A stretch of DNA of 64,000 nucleotides from Antedon mediterranea (Eukaryota; Echinodermata; Crinoidea; Comatulida; Antedonidae). A program made the position numbers and the translations under genes. Positions 1-13,700 of the stretch are shown here, piece by piece; position 1 is the first letter of the stretch, and every line of letters starts with the position of its first letter. The notes below the pieces were generated by a model. That model saw only the letters and a program-made list of their open reading frames with translations. It did not search any database and had not been told where the DNA came from. The DNA lies in NCBI RefSeq assembly GCF_964355755.1, contig NC_092674.1, positions 29,438,001 through 29,502,000 on the forward strand, given 5' to 3'.

Positions 1-1629
1 ATGCCACCTTGGTAAATTAATATAGGAGGAAGTGCTTCTGACAAGTATTGTGACTACTGTGTATTTGGATTTTAATGAACAATTTAAAATTGAACTGGCG
101 ATGTAATTGAGAATTGTCAACTACTGTATATGATATAATATTAATAAGTACACTATTGTAACCATGGAGCTATAATACTTTTTCATGATGTAAACAATAT
201 ACTGCATATTTTAATTATTGTAGTTACCATATTGTATAGAAGGTAAATAATTATATGTAATTCATAAATTATATTATAATTTTTAAAACTTGTCACTACT
301 CGGAACTTACTCGGAACTACTTTGAAATACTCGAAACTACTCAGAACTACTCGGAAATACTCAGAACTTCTCGGAACTACATTAAAAAAAAAAAAAAAAA
401 TGTTTTGGGTTTTTTTAAAATTAAATATTGTATAGGAATTTGCTCTATACAGTACTTTACAAAAGTTGGTCTGTATTAAAATTTTAGTATCTAAAATTAA
501 CTCATTAGTTTTTTAGCTGTATTGTACCACTAAGCTTTAAGTTATAGTTTAACAATTATTATTAAATTTAATTAGAAGATGGTTCTACTATTATTACAGC
601 TGATAAGAGTATTCAATAAGTAAGGATGATTATTAATTGACATAATTATTAGAAGAAGTCAGTATTGTTTGCAAAAAGCTATTGTTGTATTTGATTGTCA
701 AACTTGGCCGCCGCCCACTATATTTGTGAATAAGCCTTGAGTTGATTAGTTGGACTTGGGGGCTTGACCTATTACATAATAAGATGAATGTGAATGAGGA
801 CCATTGTGGAATACAGTTTATTGTATATCAGCCACTACTGTAGCTTTTAAGTAGAGCTCTTGTCAATGGTAGGAACACATGAAGGCTAAAGTACTGTACT
901 TGAGGTGTTGGAATTTTTGCTAGGAAGAACACAGAGAAAAATTAATTTAATGGTTCAAATCAAATAGCATAACCATTCTAAAGAGGATAACGATTCATTT
1001 GTCTTGTCCTTTGATAATTTTGTTATAATCTAAGTTAACGTATATCTACAATAGCTGAACTGCAATCGATATTTAAACTTTAAATTTTATTTTCTTATTT
1101 GTGGTGACAGTGTTCATTGTTTTACACTAAAGTCTGTCCTAGATCGAAATTGTACATTTATCCCATAAATCAAGTAGACTAGTCCTCTCCTTAAAAAGGT
1201 ACAGTACAGTACCTCTCCTTAAAAAGGTACAGTACAGTACGATAATCCAATGTGTTAAAATTAGTTACTAACAACGGTAGAGCTATAAAATGAGTAGCTC
1301 CATCTGTAAGCCTAGATGTACAGAATGCATCATTATTCAACAAGTTAAAACCCCATGTTGAATGCACTCTTATCCCATGGGTATGCTAACCCAACACTGG
1401 GTAGGGTCTTGGAATTTTATGTTGTCGCTGATGCATACAAAGGTGGCAATGAACAAGTCGGATGTTGTTTGGTGGCCTACGTCAGCTGATCTCACTTAGC
1501 CAATAGGTTCATTTCAGGTCTAACATTCATCAATATATCTTCTTATTTGATGAATGCATGGGAATACTGTACTCTCTGTGCTGTTATTGTTTTGAATAAA
1601 TAGTTTTTTGATAATGTTGTATTTTTCAG
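1..1629 (+). other. intron of LMO7-like gene (5' part outside window)
   Basis: No coding exon recognised. AT-rich, with direct repeats of actactcgga-type words near 300-380 and a 28-bp unit at 1184-1239 present twice (cctctccttaaaaaggtaca...). It ends in a weak pyrimidine tract and the acceptor tttttcag at 1629. Confidence 0.6.
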
Positions 1630-1730
1630 AATAATCTATCAACGTTTTTGGACGCCTGTGAAGACTTTGGATTGAATCGATCGCAACTTTTCCATTCTGG
1701 GGATCTACAAGCTCTATCAAGTTTTAAAAG
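1630..1730 (+). CDS. LMO7: LMO7-like exon: middle of CH domain
   Basis: Encodes NNLSTFLDACEDFG then LNRSQLFHSGDLQALSSFKR. This matches the conserved stretch (FL..C.. LGL..SQLF.PGDLQ) of the LMO7/LIMCH1 calponin-homology domain. Acceptor cag at 1629, donor gtattg at 1731, phase 2 at the end. Confidence 0.9.
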
Positions 1731-4700
1731 GTATTGTATGCAGCTGTAAACTAGTTACTTTCAGTAATGTCAAACTTTCCGTTTAAATTAATTGATAATT
1801 AAAAAGGAAGCCTTTAATCAGAAAGTGTTAATCCTAGGCTTAATAGGTTTCGCTGGTCAGCTGTCTTCTTGGCTAATTATCAGTTACCGTATGGACCTAC
1901 TATAGGGAAATGATTCTACTGCAGTAACTTACTCTTTAAATCTGAAATAATTTAGCAAGCTTTTGTTGATTTCCACAGCAATGAAAGAAACTAAAATTGT
2001 ACAAATGTAGTTACTGCAGTAACTGCAGTAGAGTCATTTTTATATGACAGCTTACAGGCCTAGAAGTTCAGCATTCTTTTGTAAGATAAATCTATTTTAG
2101 AAATTCTTCCTAAAAAATTACATATAAATGCATTGAGATTTCATCTGACAGTAGAAATCGGCAGTTTTTATTTACAGTATAGAGGGCATACAGTAATACT
2201 GTGCAACCGCCAACTTTGTTCTAACAAATTGCATACTGTATACAGGTCAATCCTTAAGATTTCATCTTATTTTACAGTAAAAATCCCCAGTTTTTTATTT
2301 TTAGAGGACAATAATACTGTGAAAACACCTGTTTTAAGAAAATAACATTTTTGGCTGTCAGTTTTTAAATTATTTTTTATCAGCTGTTTTAAATTATTTC
2401 AGTCTATTTTTAACTCTAAATTACTTTCTCAATCTGAGTAATCCCCACTGCATCTTATTCAACACCTCAAAGCAAAATTAATCTGTTGATAAATTTCACA
2501 ACTTGAGAAGTACAGTAGAATCTTGGGACCAACTATCAGTATCGCCTTTAGACATTTCATATTGACAATCAAAATATGTGAAGTGTACAATACACTACTA
2601 CTGTCACTGTCAGTTCAGTGCTATAAATGTAGTTTTTAGAGGGGTGGTTGATGTCTTCTTCTTCTTGTAGTTGTAATTATACTAGTATTATGTATTTCGG
2701 AAAACCTGGTTTCCAAGTAGAGATGCAATGAAAGGACATACTGTACGCACAACACAAGCTGACCAATGACAAGCCAAGTTTCAAATAGTCCAATAGTCTT
2801 GTAATTGGTCAAACCACTTACTTTACAGTACATTACATTACATCCTCGCGTTGCGTCTCTAGTGTGAACCAAGCTTGAGGGATATTCTACTGCAGTTACT
2901 GCAGTAAGGGATATTTTACTGTTATTAAGTAATCTTGTGTAAATGATGTATACAATATACTTCAGCAGCTTTGCAATGTAATCCATAGAGGAATACACAT
3001 TGTGGATTGCAGTTGACTGCCTCATAAACGTATACTGTACATTGAAACAAATTACAGTAAAACCGTACAGTAGTGCAGTAAAAAAAATGTAGTTACTGCA
3101 GTAACTGCAGTAGAGTAATGTTTACGTGATCCCTAAATGATTCATAGAATTTGTTATTCTGTATTCATTGTAATGTGTTACTGTGTGTGTTCTAACTAGC
3201 GAATTTGCACGCCATCTTTTCTATCCATGAGTCCATTCCCTGGAGATGCTTCTCAGTCTCCATACAGTAAACACACTACCGGTATTTTTATTGTTGTTAT
3301 TAAAATTGCCTCAAGTTATATACCTCACCTTGAAAGCTGCACGATTTCTTTTCTACTTTCACCAGACAGAGAAAATTGATTCAGCAGTTAGATTTAGGGT
3401 AAGGCGTACAAAAGACAAACAAATATGTATATGAAAAAATGTGGGTAAAAGGTGTTAAATAACATCTGCACTGCTTTTTCCATTTTCATTTTACCATATA
3501 TTGTTATCGTATATATTAAACTGTAATAGAAGCTGTAAAATGGTGCACAAGGAATGGAATGGTTTTACTAATATTGACACAATCTCAAAGTAAAACATTT
3601 AAAAACTGTACCTTTCACAAAATAAATAACTTTTCTTTATTTGGAGTGGAGTGAATTAATTCGCTTAAATGGTTATCTTTGGCAATCTGCCTAAATATAT
3701 AAACAAAAACAAACAAACATTTATTAATCTTTTCTTGAAACTTTTTATAATGCTGTACTATTATACTACTGTATACATACTGATAATCTATTACCATTAT
3801 ATACATTCAATAATAAGGTACTGTACTGCACTTTTACGTCGTTATTTTTCTGTAAAAAAGTGAAGCAAATCTTTTATTTTAAAAAATACATTTCATGCCT
3901 TCTTTTGAATTTTAAATAAAAGCGATTTTTCTTTAGATTAGTTAGTATGTGTAGTGTAAACAACTTTGGAAATAAATTAATGTATATCAATAATCATTAT
4001 AGTCTTCAATGCAAAACGTAATATACACTGAATTATGCTTATAATAGCATGCTGCTACAGTACATCCCTCTTAGCACTAGAGAAACTATAAAAAGATAAT
4101 TTGAATTTTTACTGAACTTTGTAAACCATCTTCGATTTTCTACTTTAGCAAAACGCATTACAATTCAAAACACAATCTGTAATGGTACACAAAACACCAC
4201 TTAACCTACTAAGACACTTAATGTATAACATGTATTATTACATTTTATAACATGGGTTCAAGGATGTAGCCAATCAGACGCGCTGAAATTAGTCACATGT
4301 GCACTCTTTATTTTTTCAACTATCAAGTATCATGCAGTGGAGTGCAAAAAGTGTGCAGCAAAAAAACATTTACAGTACTCTGCGTTTAATGGTATTGTAG
4401 AATACCGATCACGCTAGGCTCACTGCACGATTCACGAGTAGGTCGTCTGCACCACGGCCCCATTTAAAAAAACAAAAAACAAACACCTACCACTTATTAT
4501 AGATCGTGTTAATTCTGCTACATGACTGTCTTCGTGTGCGCCGCATCTCCACTAATGCACTCGAACATATTTTCAAGCTATGATTATTAATAAATACAGG
4601 TGAATACAGGTTTTTTTAACAATACAATATGGTACAATGCTGCTTGGCATCCCCGTCATGAGCTTAATTATTTTAACAAAATGTAATCACAGGTTTAAAA

Positions 4701-7700
4701 AGTTTTTAGTGTACTATAAAAATAGGCAGTGTAGACTATTTCATTTTGGCTGGCTAGTAGAATATATATTTTAACAAAATTATCAACTCACTAACTGCTA
4801 TTTCTTTTAGTGTACTTTTTCTAATGGTGCAATTCAAAAGTTTTAAAAAATCATATCATATCCTTGCTATAACAATAATAACAGTATCATCAGATAAATT
4901 AGATGTACTCACAGTCTCAGACCCAATGTCTCTGTGAACGTTTGACAAATTATACCAGAATATACAGTGCATACTGTAAGCTACCTAGATGACAAGAAAA
5001 TGTAGTCTTAGAATAGATATTTACAAATTACTGTACTGAAAAAATTAAAGTGTTTTTAGAAACAATTACAAAAATTTATTCTGGTTAAAAGTTTCTTTCA
5101 ATCTGTATTTTAGGTATACCCTTGAAGAACGAAGAATAGAAGAAGAAAGAAGACTTAAAAAGGTATTTACTTTCTTTACTCTCTCCTTCATCTCTAGTCA
5201 CCTCTCATCTCCATTCTTCAACTTCCTCTTTCTTTTCCTCCTTCACTGTTTCATCTTCACATACTCTTTCATTCCACCTCCATTCTTCTCTATATCCTTT
5301 ATACGTTCCTCTTCGTTCCTGACTTTAACCCTCTATTCACTCTCTTTATCCTCCGTTCTTCAACCTTCTTCCAATTCTCTTACTTTATCAGTTCCCAGAT
5401 CAAGCCAGTTCATATTAAATAATGGCTTTTTATTAACAAGCATATTTTAAAATGACTACACAGATTGTTTTATATAGTTTGCACCATATGTTGCTAGTCT
5501 TCTTGAAATATTGACTGAAATATGTAAATAATTATTATGCAAAATATGACATAACAATCTATTAATTGTATAATTCCAAAGTTTACATTAAATTATTAGT
5601 GGTGGATCATTGCATTACAATTGACACAAGTTTTAATCCATAACATGAAATGATGAAGTATTGCTTTAGTACAATAGACAGTACTCCTGCAATTAGTACA
5701 GTAGTCCCTCCTTCCTTCACGCAGTATCTGTATGTGTTTCAAACCTGTTTTATTAGGGAGGTTTCGCAACCTTACGAATACGATAACGAAAACGGATACG
5801 TCATACATTTGTGAAACTTTTGAGCTGATCCCCATTTCATATTCGTAAAGCGTATTCGTGTTGACGAATATCACCAGTCATATTCGTAACTACAAAACGA
5901 TTATAGTTTTTGATCTATTTTGCACATTTTGCATTTGAATCAGTATTGATTCATGATTATAATATAATTATAGATTTATTGAAAGTAATTTACTAAAGTA
6001 ATTTACTAAAATGCCAAGTCAATTTTGATAAATAGCAGTTTTCAAAGTCCTCACTCGCTTTGATGTTACGCTAGGCCTAGGCAGCCAAGCACCAAGCAAC
6101 ACGTACCTGCGCTTCGCTCAAATTTACCGCAGTCATATTTTGGACGCGCCTCAATATTTCGTTGCCATGCGAAACAGATTTTTTCATGGCTTACGAAAAC
6201 GAATACGTCTGCGTGACGTATCCGTTTTCGTTATCGTATTCGTAAGATTGCGAAACCTCTCTATTATGTGTGTATTAACTGTTTTATTGTGTTGTTGTTA
6301 GGTCTGTACAACCTTGTATTGGTTGGGAAGAGTTGCTGCGCAAAAGCATCATTACCTAGGACCCCAGTTAAACCTTGATGCCTTCGCACCATTAATATTT
6401 GGCTTTGCAAGTTCAATATACAAGGTAAGAATTTATCTCCATATATATTTTTATTTATTCAATTTCTGCCATACAATACACAGAAAAGGACAAAACAAAT
6501 ATAAAAGGAAAAACTAAGCAAGTGCTAAACACCTATGCTAGTTGGTCAACTAAGAACTGAGCACAGAGATAAACTAAACAGAATTACATTCTGCAATAAA
6601 AGCATCTACAAGAAAGCGACCAACTACACACATTTTATTTTAAAATTATTTTAAAAATAAGGATAAATATCATAATGCAGCTAAGAATAAAAAGTGAGGA
6701 CGTAAAGAAAATAAAAATATATATAGTAAGGACGTAGAAGAAATTTAAAAATGTGAATTTATAGACAGCAACTGATTTAAAGAGAAAGCTGGCAGAGAAG
6801 AATTGTCATCAGAAAAAAAAAATTAAATGTTGTTTCTTGTTTGTTTGTTAACACTATTCAATGATAAGTCTGTTAACACATGGGTTTTTTTTTTTCTTGA
6901 ACTATATATTATACTGTAGTTTAAAAATAGAGGGCGCTGTTTCACTTTCTTTGGTTATCAGTCTACTACTAGATGAATCAATGAGCTAGAATTCATTGCC
7001 AGGAATTATTAAATAAAACCCTAAACTTTATGTGTCAAAAAATAAAATGTGATGTGCCCATATATGGACACGATGATGTCATATCACTACCATATTTGGG
7101 CATATCACTACCATATTTGGGTATATCACTACCATATTTGGGCACATCACACTTTTTTGTCAAACTAGTTTGATAGCATAGACACAGAGCTTAAAAATAC
7201 TTATGAAGAGACTTCTTACTGTTCAAATACAACAGATGTCTTAAGAAAGATTATTTTTTCAGGAAACAAGTAGTGGTATTTCGTCATATGACAGCAACGA
7301 CACGACAAGTCAGTACGCTCTAGGATTACTCGACGATGTGTTTGTACACAATGCGGACAATGTAAAACATTACCGAACACGTTCTTGGCAGTCTAACAGA
7401 ATCACAAGCAGCAGTTCAGACGGCAGCGATAACGAGGATACTATTTTGAGCGACTTTAATTTTCTATCGAGCAGTAGAGAGGATATTATTAGCAGTTCAG
7501 ACTGTTCTGTTTTAAAAGTGTGCCCTCGTAGAAAACGGAAAGCAGCGATGGATAGAATGCGCACAGGCGGTTTAAGCCGCTCCTTTGATAGCAGTATGCT
7601 GAATCGTGATGATGAAGAGCCAGAGGAAGGGTCTAATGCGTGGATGTCTGTAAGTGGTTTTGTGGATACAATGAATCTCTCAGTCTAGCTCCCTCTGTTT

Positions 7701-10700
7701 CCACTTGTTAGTGAAAGATTAGTAATAGTAGCAGGATTTGCTCCCAGCTGATCCTAAGTGTGCAAATGGTATATTTTTAAGTACTAAGTAAAAATCAAGC
7801 CTATTAAAAATAAAAAATTAGACTGAATGTTTATTTATACCATATATGATTGAGTATAACAATCCCACCCCCTAATTTAGGATTGATTGAGACACAAGAC
7901 TTTAATGAAATGCAGTACTTATTTCTTTTTAAATAAACAAAGTTAGAATTCGTACAAGAATCAAACATCTATAAATAGAACATGCTTGTGAAAATTCTCT
8001 TCTTAAATCTCTTTAAACATGGCCTATGGATATATTTATTATACTTTCTGTACAATGAAGAGATTAACTATCTAGATTATCTGTTATGTGTATAGGATTA
8101 GTGTCATTAGACTGAGTATCCCTAATACAATTACAAATGCTATACTAATACAATAGACAGATTTACCTAAGGGTGATAACACAATGATTTAACAGCACTC
8201 TTTATACTCCTCCTAAGCTTGCTAACTAAATTTAATTCTAGATTATCTGTGATGTGTATAAGATTAGTGTCATTAGAGTATCCCAAATACAATTACAAAT
8301 GCTATACTAATACAATAGACAGATTTACCTAAGGATGATAACACAATGATTTAACAGCACTCTTTATACTCCTCCTAAGCTTTCTAACTAGATTTAATGC
8401 AACTGCTAAATTTCTTTTGATTTGTTTCCAGAGTCTCAGTAGTTGGAAGTCGAAGCGAATCCAGCACACATCGACTGAACGAGGACGCAAAGCGGAAAGA
8501 GACGAAGTTGAACAAACTGAAACACAACGTCAAAGAAGGAAAAGTAAAACATATCGGGAGATTGTTGAAGAAAAGTAAGTTTTAAAGCTGTTTCATTTAA
8601 TTTTCTGAAGCTGTTTTAATTTTATAAATTTCTAAAATAGTTTTTGCATTTATAAACAGTGTATGCCCTCTATTGTCAAAATTCATTTGAACAGAACACC
8701 TTTCTTTTGTAATTTTGCAGAATGAAGCGAGAAAAAGCATTACAAAAAATATACAAGAAGAAAGCAAGTGTGGATGACGACGATATCGATTACATAATGA
8801 AGTCGAATTCAACAATATCAGATGAAGATTCTTCCAGCAATGAAGAAGATTTTCAACCACAGGTATTCATTTTTATTTAAAGTTGTAACAAGTGTTAATA
8901 TATAGACATTGTATTGTTTATGTTTAAACCATATTTGGTTTTTAGGAAAGTTATTTAAAGAAAATTGTTTTCATTTCACAATTTATGTACACATACTGGG
9001 GCGGACACTGTAAAAAAACGCTGATGTTGATGTGTCTAAACTCCCGAGTGTACACACACAGGGCGCACGCCGTAAAAAATAATTTTGTTGCCTCGGTGTT
9101 TTTCTAGGTTATGTAAAAAATGTTTTAAATACACAGTTACTTTAAGTGAGCATAGCTTAAAAGGTGTGTATAGAAGAGGCCCCAAAATATCAATTTAGAT
9201 TTCACTTTAAGGAAGTGTATTGAAGTTATATAACTACGTTTTCATCATGAATTTTTGCCTGTTCAAAGTATAATATAAGTCCAACACAAAAACCTTTACA
9301 TTTCCAAACAAAATTGAATGTATCGTTATTTTGAATGAAACATAATAGCATTCCATACACACATAGATTACTAGACCTCATCACACCTTACATTGTCCTG
9401 GGAAATACCTTTCTTTTGTTACAAAAGACTGGTAAACATATAACAAGAACTACCTTAGTAAAGTTATGTTTGCAGTACACTATGTGATTCCAAAAGGAAA
9501 TAAAGTAAGGTTGAGAATATCTTGATGTTTTGGTTGTTGTGCTGCAAATCTAACTTTATTTTACCCGTGTTTATACGCCATGCAATTTTAAGAACCTCAT
9601 TTTATCGTTTCATTTATTGTTACATATGTAGCACATATTTTTGTTACTCAATCATGCATTATTTGTTTGTTGTTTATGTTTAAACATTTTGGTAGAGGGA
9701 CATAGACACTGTTCGTACGGTGGTTAAAATAAGCGCTTAATTTCACCCATGCCTCGGGTTATAAATTGAGCGTTGTTCGTACTTGAAATATTTAACCGCT
9801 TAAATGCTTAATCGACGAATCACAAACCGGAAATTACGTTTTAAGGTCAGTTGTCTTTACAACCTACGACCCCATTTTCGCACGCTAGTTTTTTACTCGC
9901 GATCTTTCTTTACAATAACAATTACTTGCTACCTTTTACACTGCTTATCCTTGCGACAAACCTTATGCCTCTTAACGCCGATAATCCTGCCGAAATATGC
10001 CTTCTCCTGACGACCATTATTTTACTCATTGACGAAGAATTTGAGCCCAATGTTACACGACGGAAACACCACCGACCAGCTAGGCCTACTAAGCGGTCTA
10101 CACCAACAAGGACAGCACCAGCTGACAATCGCTCTCGAAGCGTGTATGGAAGAGCTTCGTAGGAGAAATGACTGGCCTAGGCAGCGAACGTTTGTCAAAA
10201 TTTGACACATTGCCTCTATCGGAGATTTATTATCCTCGAAGGCCGAGTATAATTGGATTATCGCTAAAATAACCTGCAAATTTGGTGAACATTTTGCCTC
10301 GAATTTTTTGTAGCCTGAGGCAAAAGTTAATTGGATCACGCGAACGGAAATCGGGAATAAGCTGGTATTTTCAACCCCTACGAACAGGCCCATAGTATAT
10401 TCTTTAGCTAATTGTTATACAGTAATATTTTAATACTTTGGTAAAGAGAACAATATCAATACTTCAGCTAATGGATACCCATACTACACACATTTATTCT
10501 CAGAATTTGTCAAAAATGTTTTGAAAACTTTTATTTACGATGTGTTTTTGTATTACCATAAACAAAATTAGTAAAATAGTATAATATGAATTTATGTGAC
10601 ATAACGACACGTTGATACTATTACATGCCAACCTTGGGTTATAAGGTTGCTTAAATGTTATTATTATAAATTGCAAAATGTATTAATGTAATGCCAACCT

Positions 10701-13700
10701 ACATTTGTGATCCCAAACACACAACTGGTTGTTGTTACCAGGAAAAAGTAGTTAGTTCATTTAAGTGTTTGTTGTAGGAGCAGATCAAGGATTTTCTAAC
10801 CAGGGGTGGGTTAGAGTTAGCGCTAATGATTCATTTATTAATAGTGTCTCAAAAATAATACCATAATTTCAATTTAGCTAGGGCAAAGGTGGGCATGATA
10901 CCCACCTGGATCTGACCTTGTTGTTGTTGCCCTTGTTGTTGTTGCCCTTGTTGTTGTTGTTGTTAACTAGCAAATAAACAATAATAAATAGACTACTAAA
11001 CAATAAACAAACAATACTTCAATTGTCTTATTAAATCCCAAAATCCTCCAATGATTTACAAGTTTATACTTGTTTTCGTCTCCACAAATGGTTGGGTTAA
11101 TTGCACAAATCCAATGATGAGACTGAAAACAAAATTGATATAATTAAAATTTGTTGATATAGTTTACATAACAATAAGGAGTGCATACATAAAACCTTGA
11201 TGTTACACATGGAAGTATTTAGATCAATTTTGGAAGTCTGTCAATTTAGTAATTTATATTTATTAATGAATTCCAATCATTTATTCCGAATATCCTGCAA
11301 AATGAATCCTTAAAAGCCACTAAAACAGCCTTTTATCAGTACCTATTCATTCTGTTCTGTTAACAAGCTACAAACAACCTAAAAAAACTAATAATTTTAT
11401 TGACATTGAAATCCTATTGAAATCAGTTTCCAAATTCAGCAATTCAGGATTCAAGGTCTGATGGATAAAACAAACAGTCTAGAGACATAAAAGGAAGTAT
11501 TTCTGGAAGAAGTTTAGGTGTATTTGAGCATGCTCAGTGAGCCAGAACAAGGCAGTGAATTGTGCCTTCAAACTAATGGGGGCGGGCTGAATCATTGTAC
11601 AGTAGTGTGATTGCATAAACTACAGTAGTGTTTAATGCACTGTAAAGTGCTCACTGTGTGACAAGGAGTGTCTATAGGAAGCCAAGGCCTACAGTAGCTG
11701 ACACTGACAGCTAATAAAAGCACTCTTATTTTCTGCTTTTCTCATTTAAAATATACAATTGCTGTTTGAATAGTTTGGAATTTTTATTTGGATTTTTATA
11801 GGTAAGTTTTAACTGTGATTACTTTTAAATGGTATGTATAATAGATGACATTTGACATATTTTAAGGTTGAAAGGAGTTTAAACCCCCTTGATATTCCAT
11901 GCCCTAACTAATTAAACACAGTCTCGGCTTATCAGTAGTTTTTCAACCTGTTCTTTTTAAAACCACTTTTTTAAGGCTGCCTCTTTCGTTTATGTTTGGC
12001 TTTTGATTATAAAAAAAATTATTTAACACTTTTTTTAGAAGATGAAGTATGTGTAGGAATTTACCATAGGATTGTTGGAACATTAACAAAACAATTGCTT
12101 ATGTTTATGTTGAACTCTATGTATGTAGTTAAAACATAAACTATTTGATTTATTTGAATCATGTTGAATGTGTTTAATGTTTTACATCTTATATTGTATA
12201 CAATGCATATGATATATTGTTTTAAAAACTTATTTTTAAAAGTTGTTTAACAAACTGTTACTTAGTTCGGAAGTAGAAATAGTAGAACTTCCTTTAGGAA
12301 GGATGTCAGTATTTTCTTTAGGGGTAATTTTGACACTCTTTAAGCCTCTAAATGTTCATGTCTCCACACTTTAATGGTTCCATGTTTAGCTACTTTGTGG
12401 GTAAAAACTCAATATTCAGTGTTATATTGGTTGAGAAGGTTATACCTTCATTGTTCAGATTTTGTTAATTAAGTTTTGACATTAATTTGTACCACAGCAT
12501 TCCTTTCTTTTGTTTTGTGGTTTGTTGTTTTGATATTTTGTGGTCAAATGACTTTCATCAAAGCATGATGCTGTACTTGAGAAGGTCAGGCACATAATAA
12601 TAAAAAAAACATATAATTACAGTACAGTACTATATGTAGGTACAGTAGAAGGGACACCATTCGGACCACCTAATAAATTGTCTCCTGAAGAAGGGTTGAC
12701 TGTACAGCAGTAGTGTTAAAACATATTTTTCTTCATGTTCGTTTCACAAGAAAGTGTCTCAGAGGTACCCCTGATTAAGGGTTTTTCCACTGTATAAGTG
12801 TGACAGAATTTGTTATTATTCGTAGTGGTTTATTTTTTATGGATGAAAGTGTATATTCAATAACATTAAAGAAATTTTACTTGAAAAAAACTGCATTTTG
12901 GCATATTGAGTATACACAAAATGCTGTATACTATTTCAACCTAACCTATTAAAACCTAAAATACTGTTTTATTGGTATTCTAATGAAAGGTTTTGACAAT
13001 GTGTGGTACAATAGGTGACCTCAACAATAGCTTAGAGTAGGAAGTATTTGAATGCAATATTCAAGCTGATGACTGTCATTTGTGTTGGCGGTTATTAACC
13101 ACATATTTTAATAAAAACAAATTCTTCAATAAACTGAAAGGTGACATCACTCAAATTGCTTTTAATTGTTTTCATTAAAAAAATATTTTTGTCTGCTAAA
13201 AATGTGGTACTTTTAAGTACAAGGAACCATTAGTCTGTTAGTATAAAATTATTTTATTTCTAGTCACTTTGTGCCATTAAAAATGCTAAAAGAAAATTCT
13301 TTAAAACTTTTCTGCAATCTGTGATTGTATGTTTTATTCAATGTGTTAAATTAACAAACTTTCTCTTAGTGCTTTTGAAGAAAAATTTGGGATTTTTACA
13401 AATTAAAGTGATATTTTATACCATTTGTAACAATATTGAATTAGGCTTAGCTACTGTAGATTTTTTTAATGGATATATATTCACCCTTCAATTTATAGCT
13501 TTGTATACACTATAAACTTTAGGTGACAAAAAAATGTGATGTGCCTGTATATGGACATAATGATGTCATATCACTACCATATTTGGGCACATCACACTTT
13601 TTTGTCAAACTAGTTTGATAGTGTAGACAAAGCTTAAAACAAAATGATCTGTTTTGATTGACACTATAACTATGAAATTAAAATTTGTACTTTGTTTAAA

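Noticed and set aside
2636-3025. 129-codon minus-strand frame
   Set aside because: Covers a worn MITE and an inverted-repeat element inside an intron; no recognisable protein.
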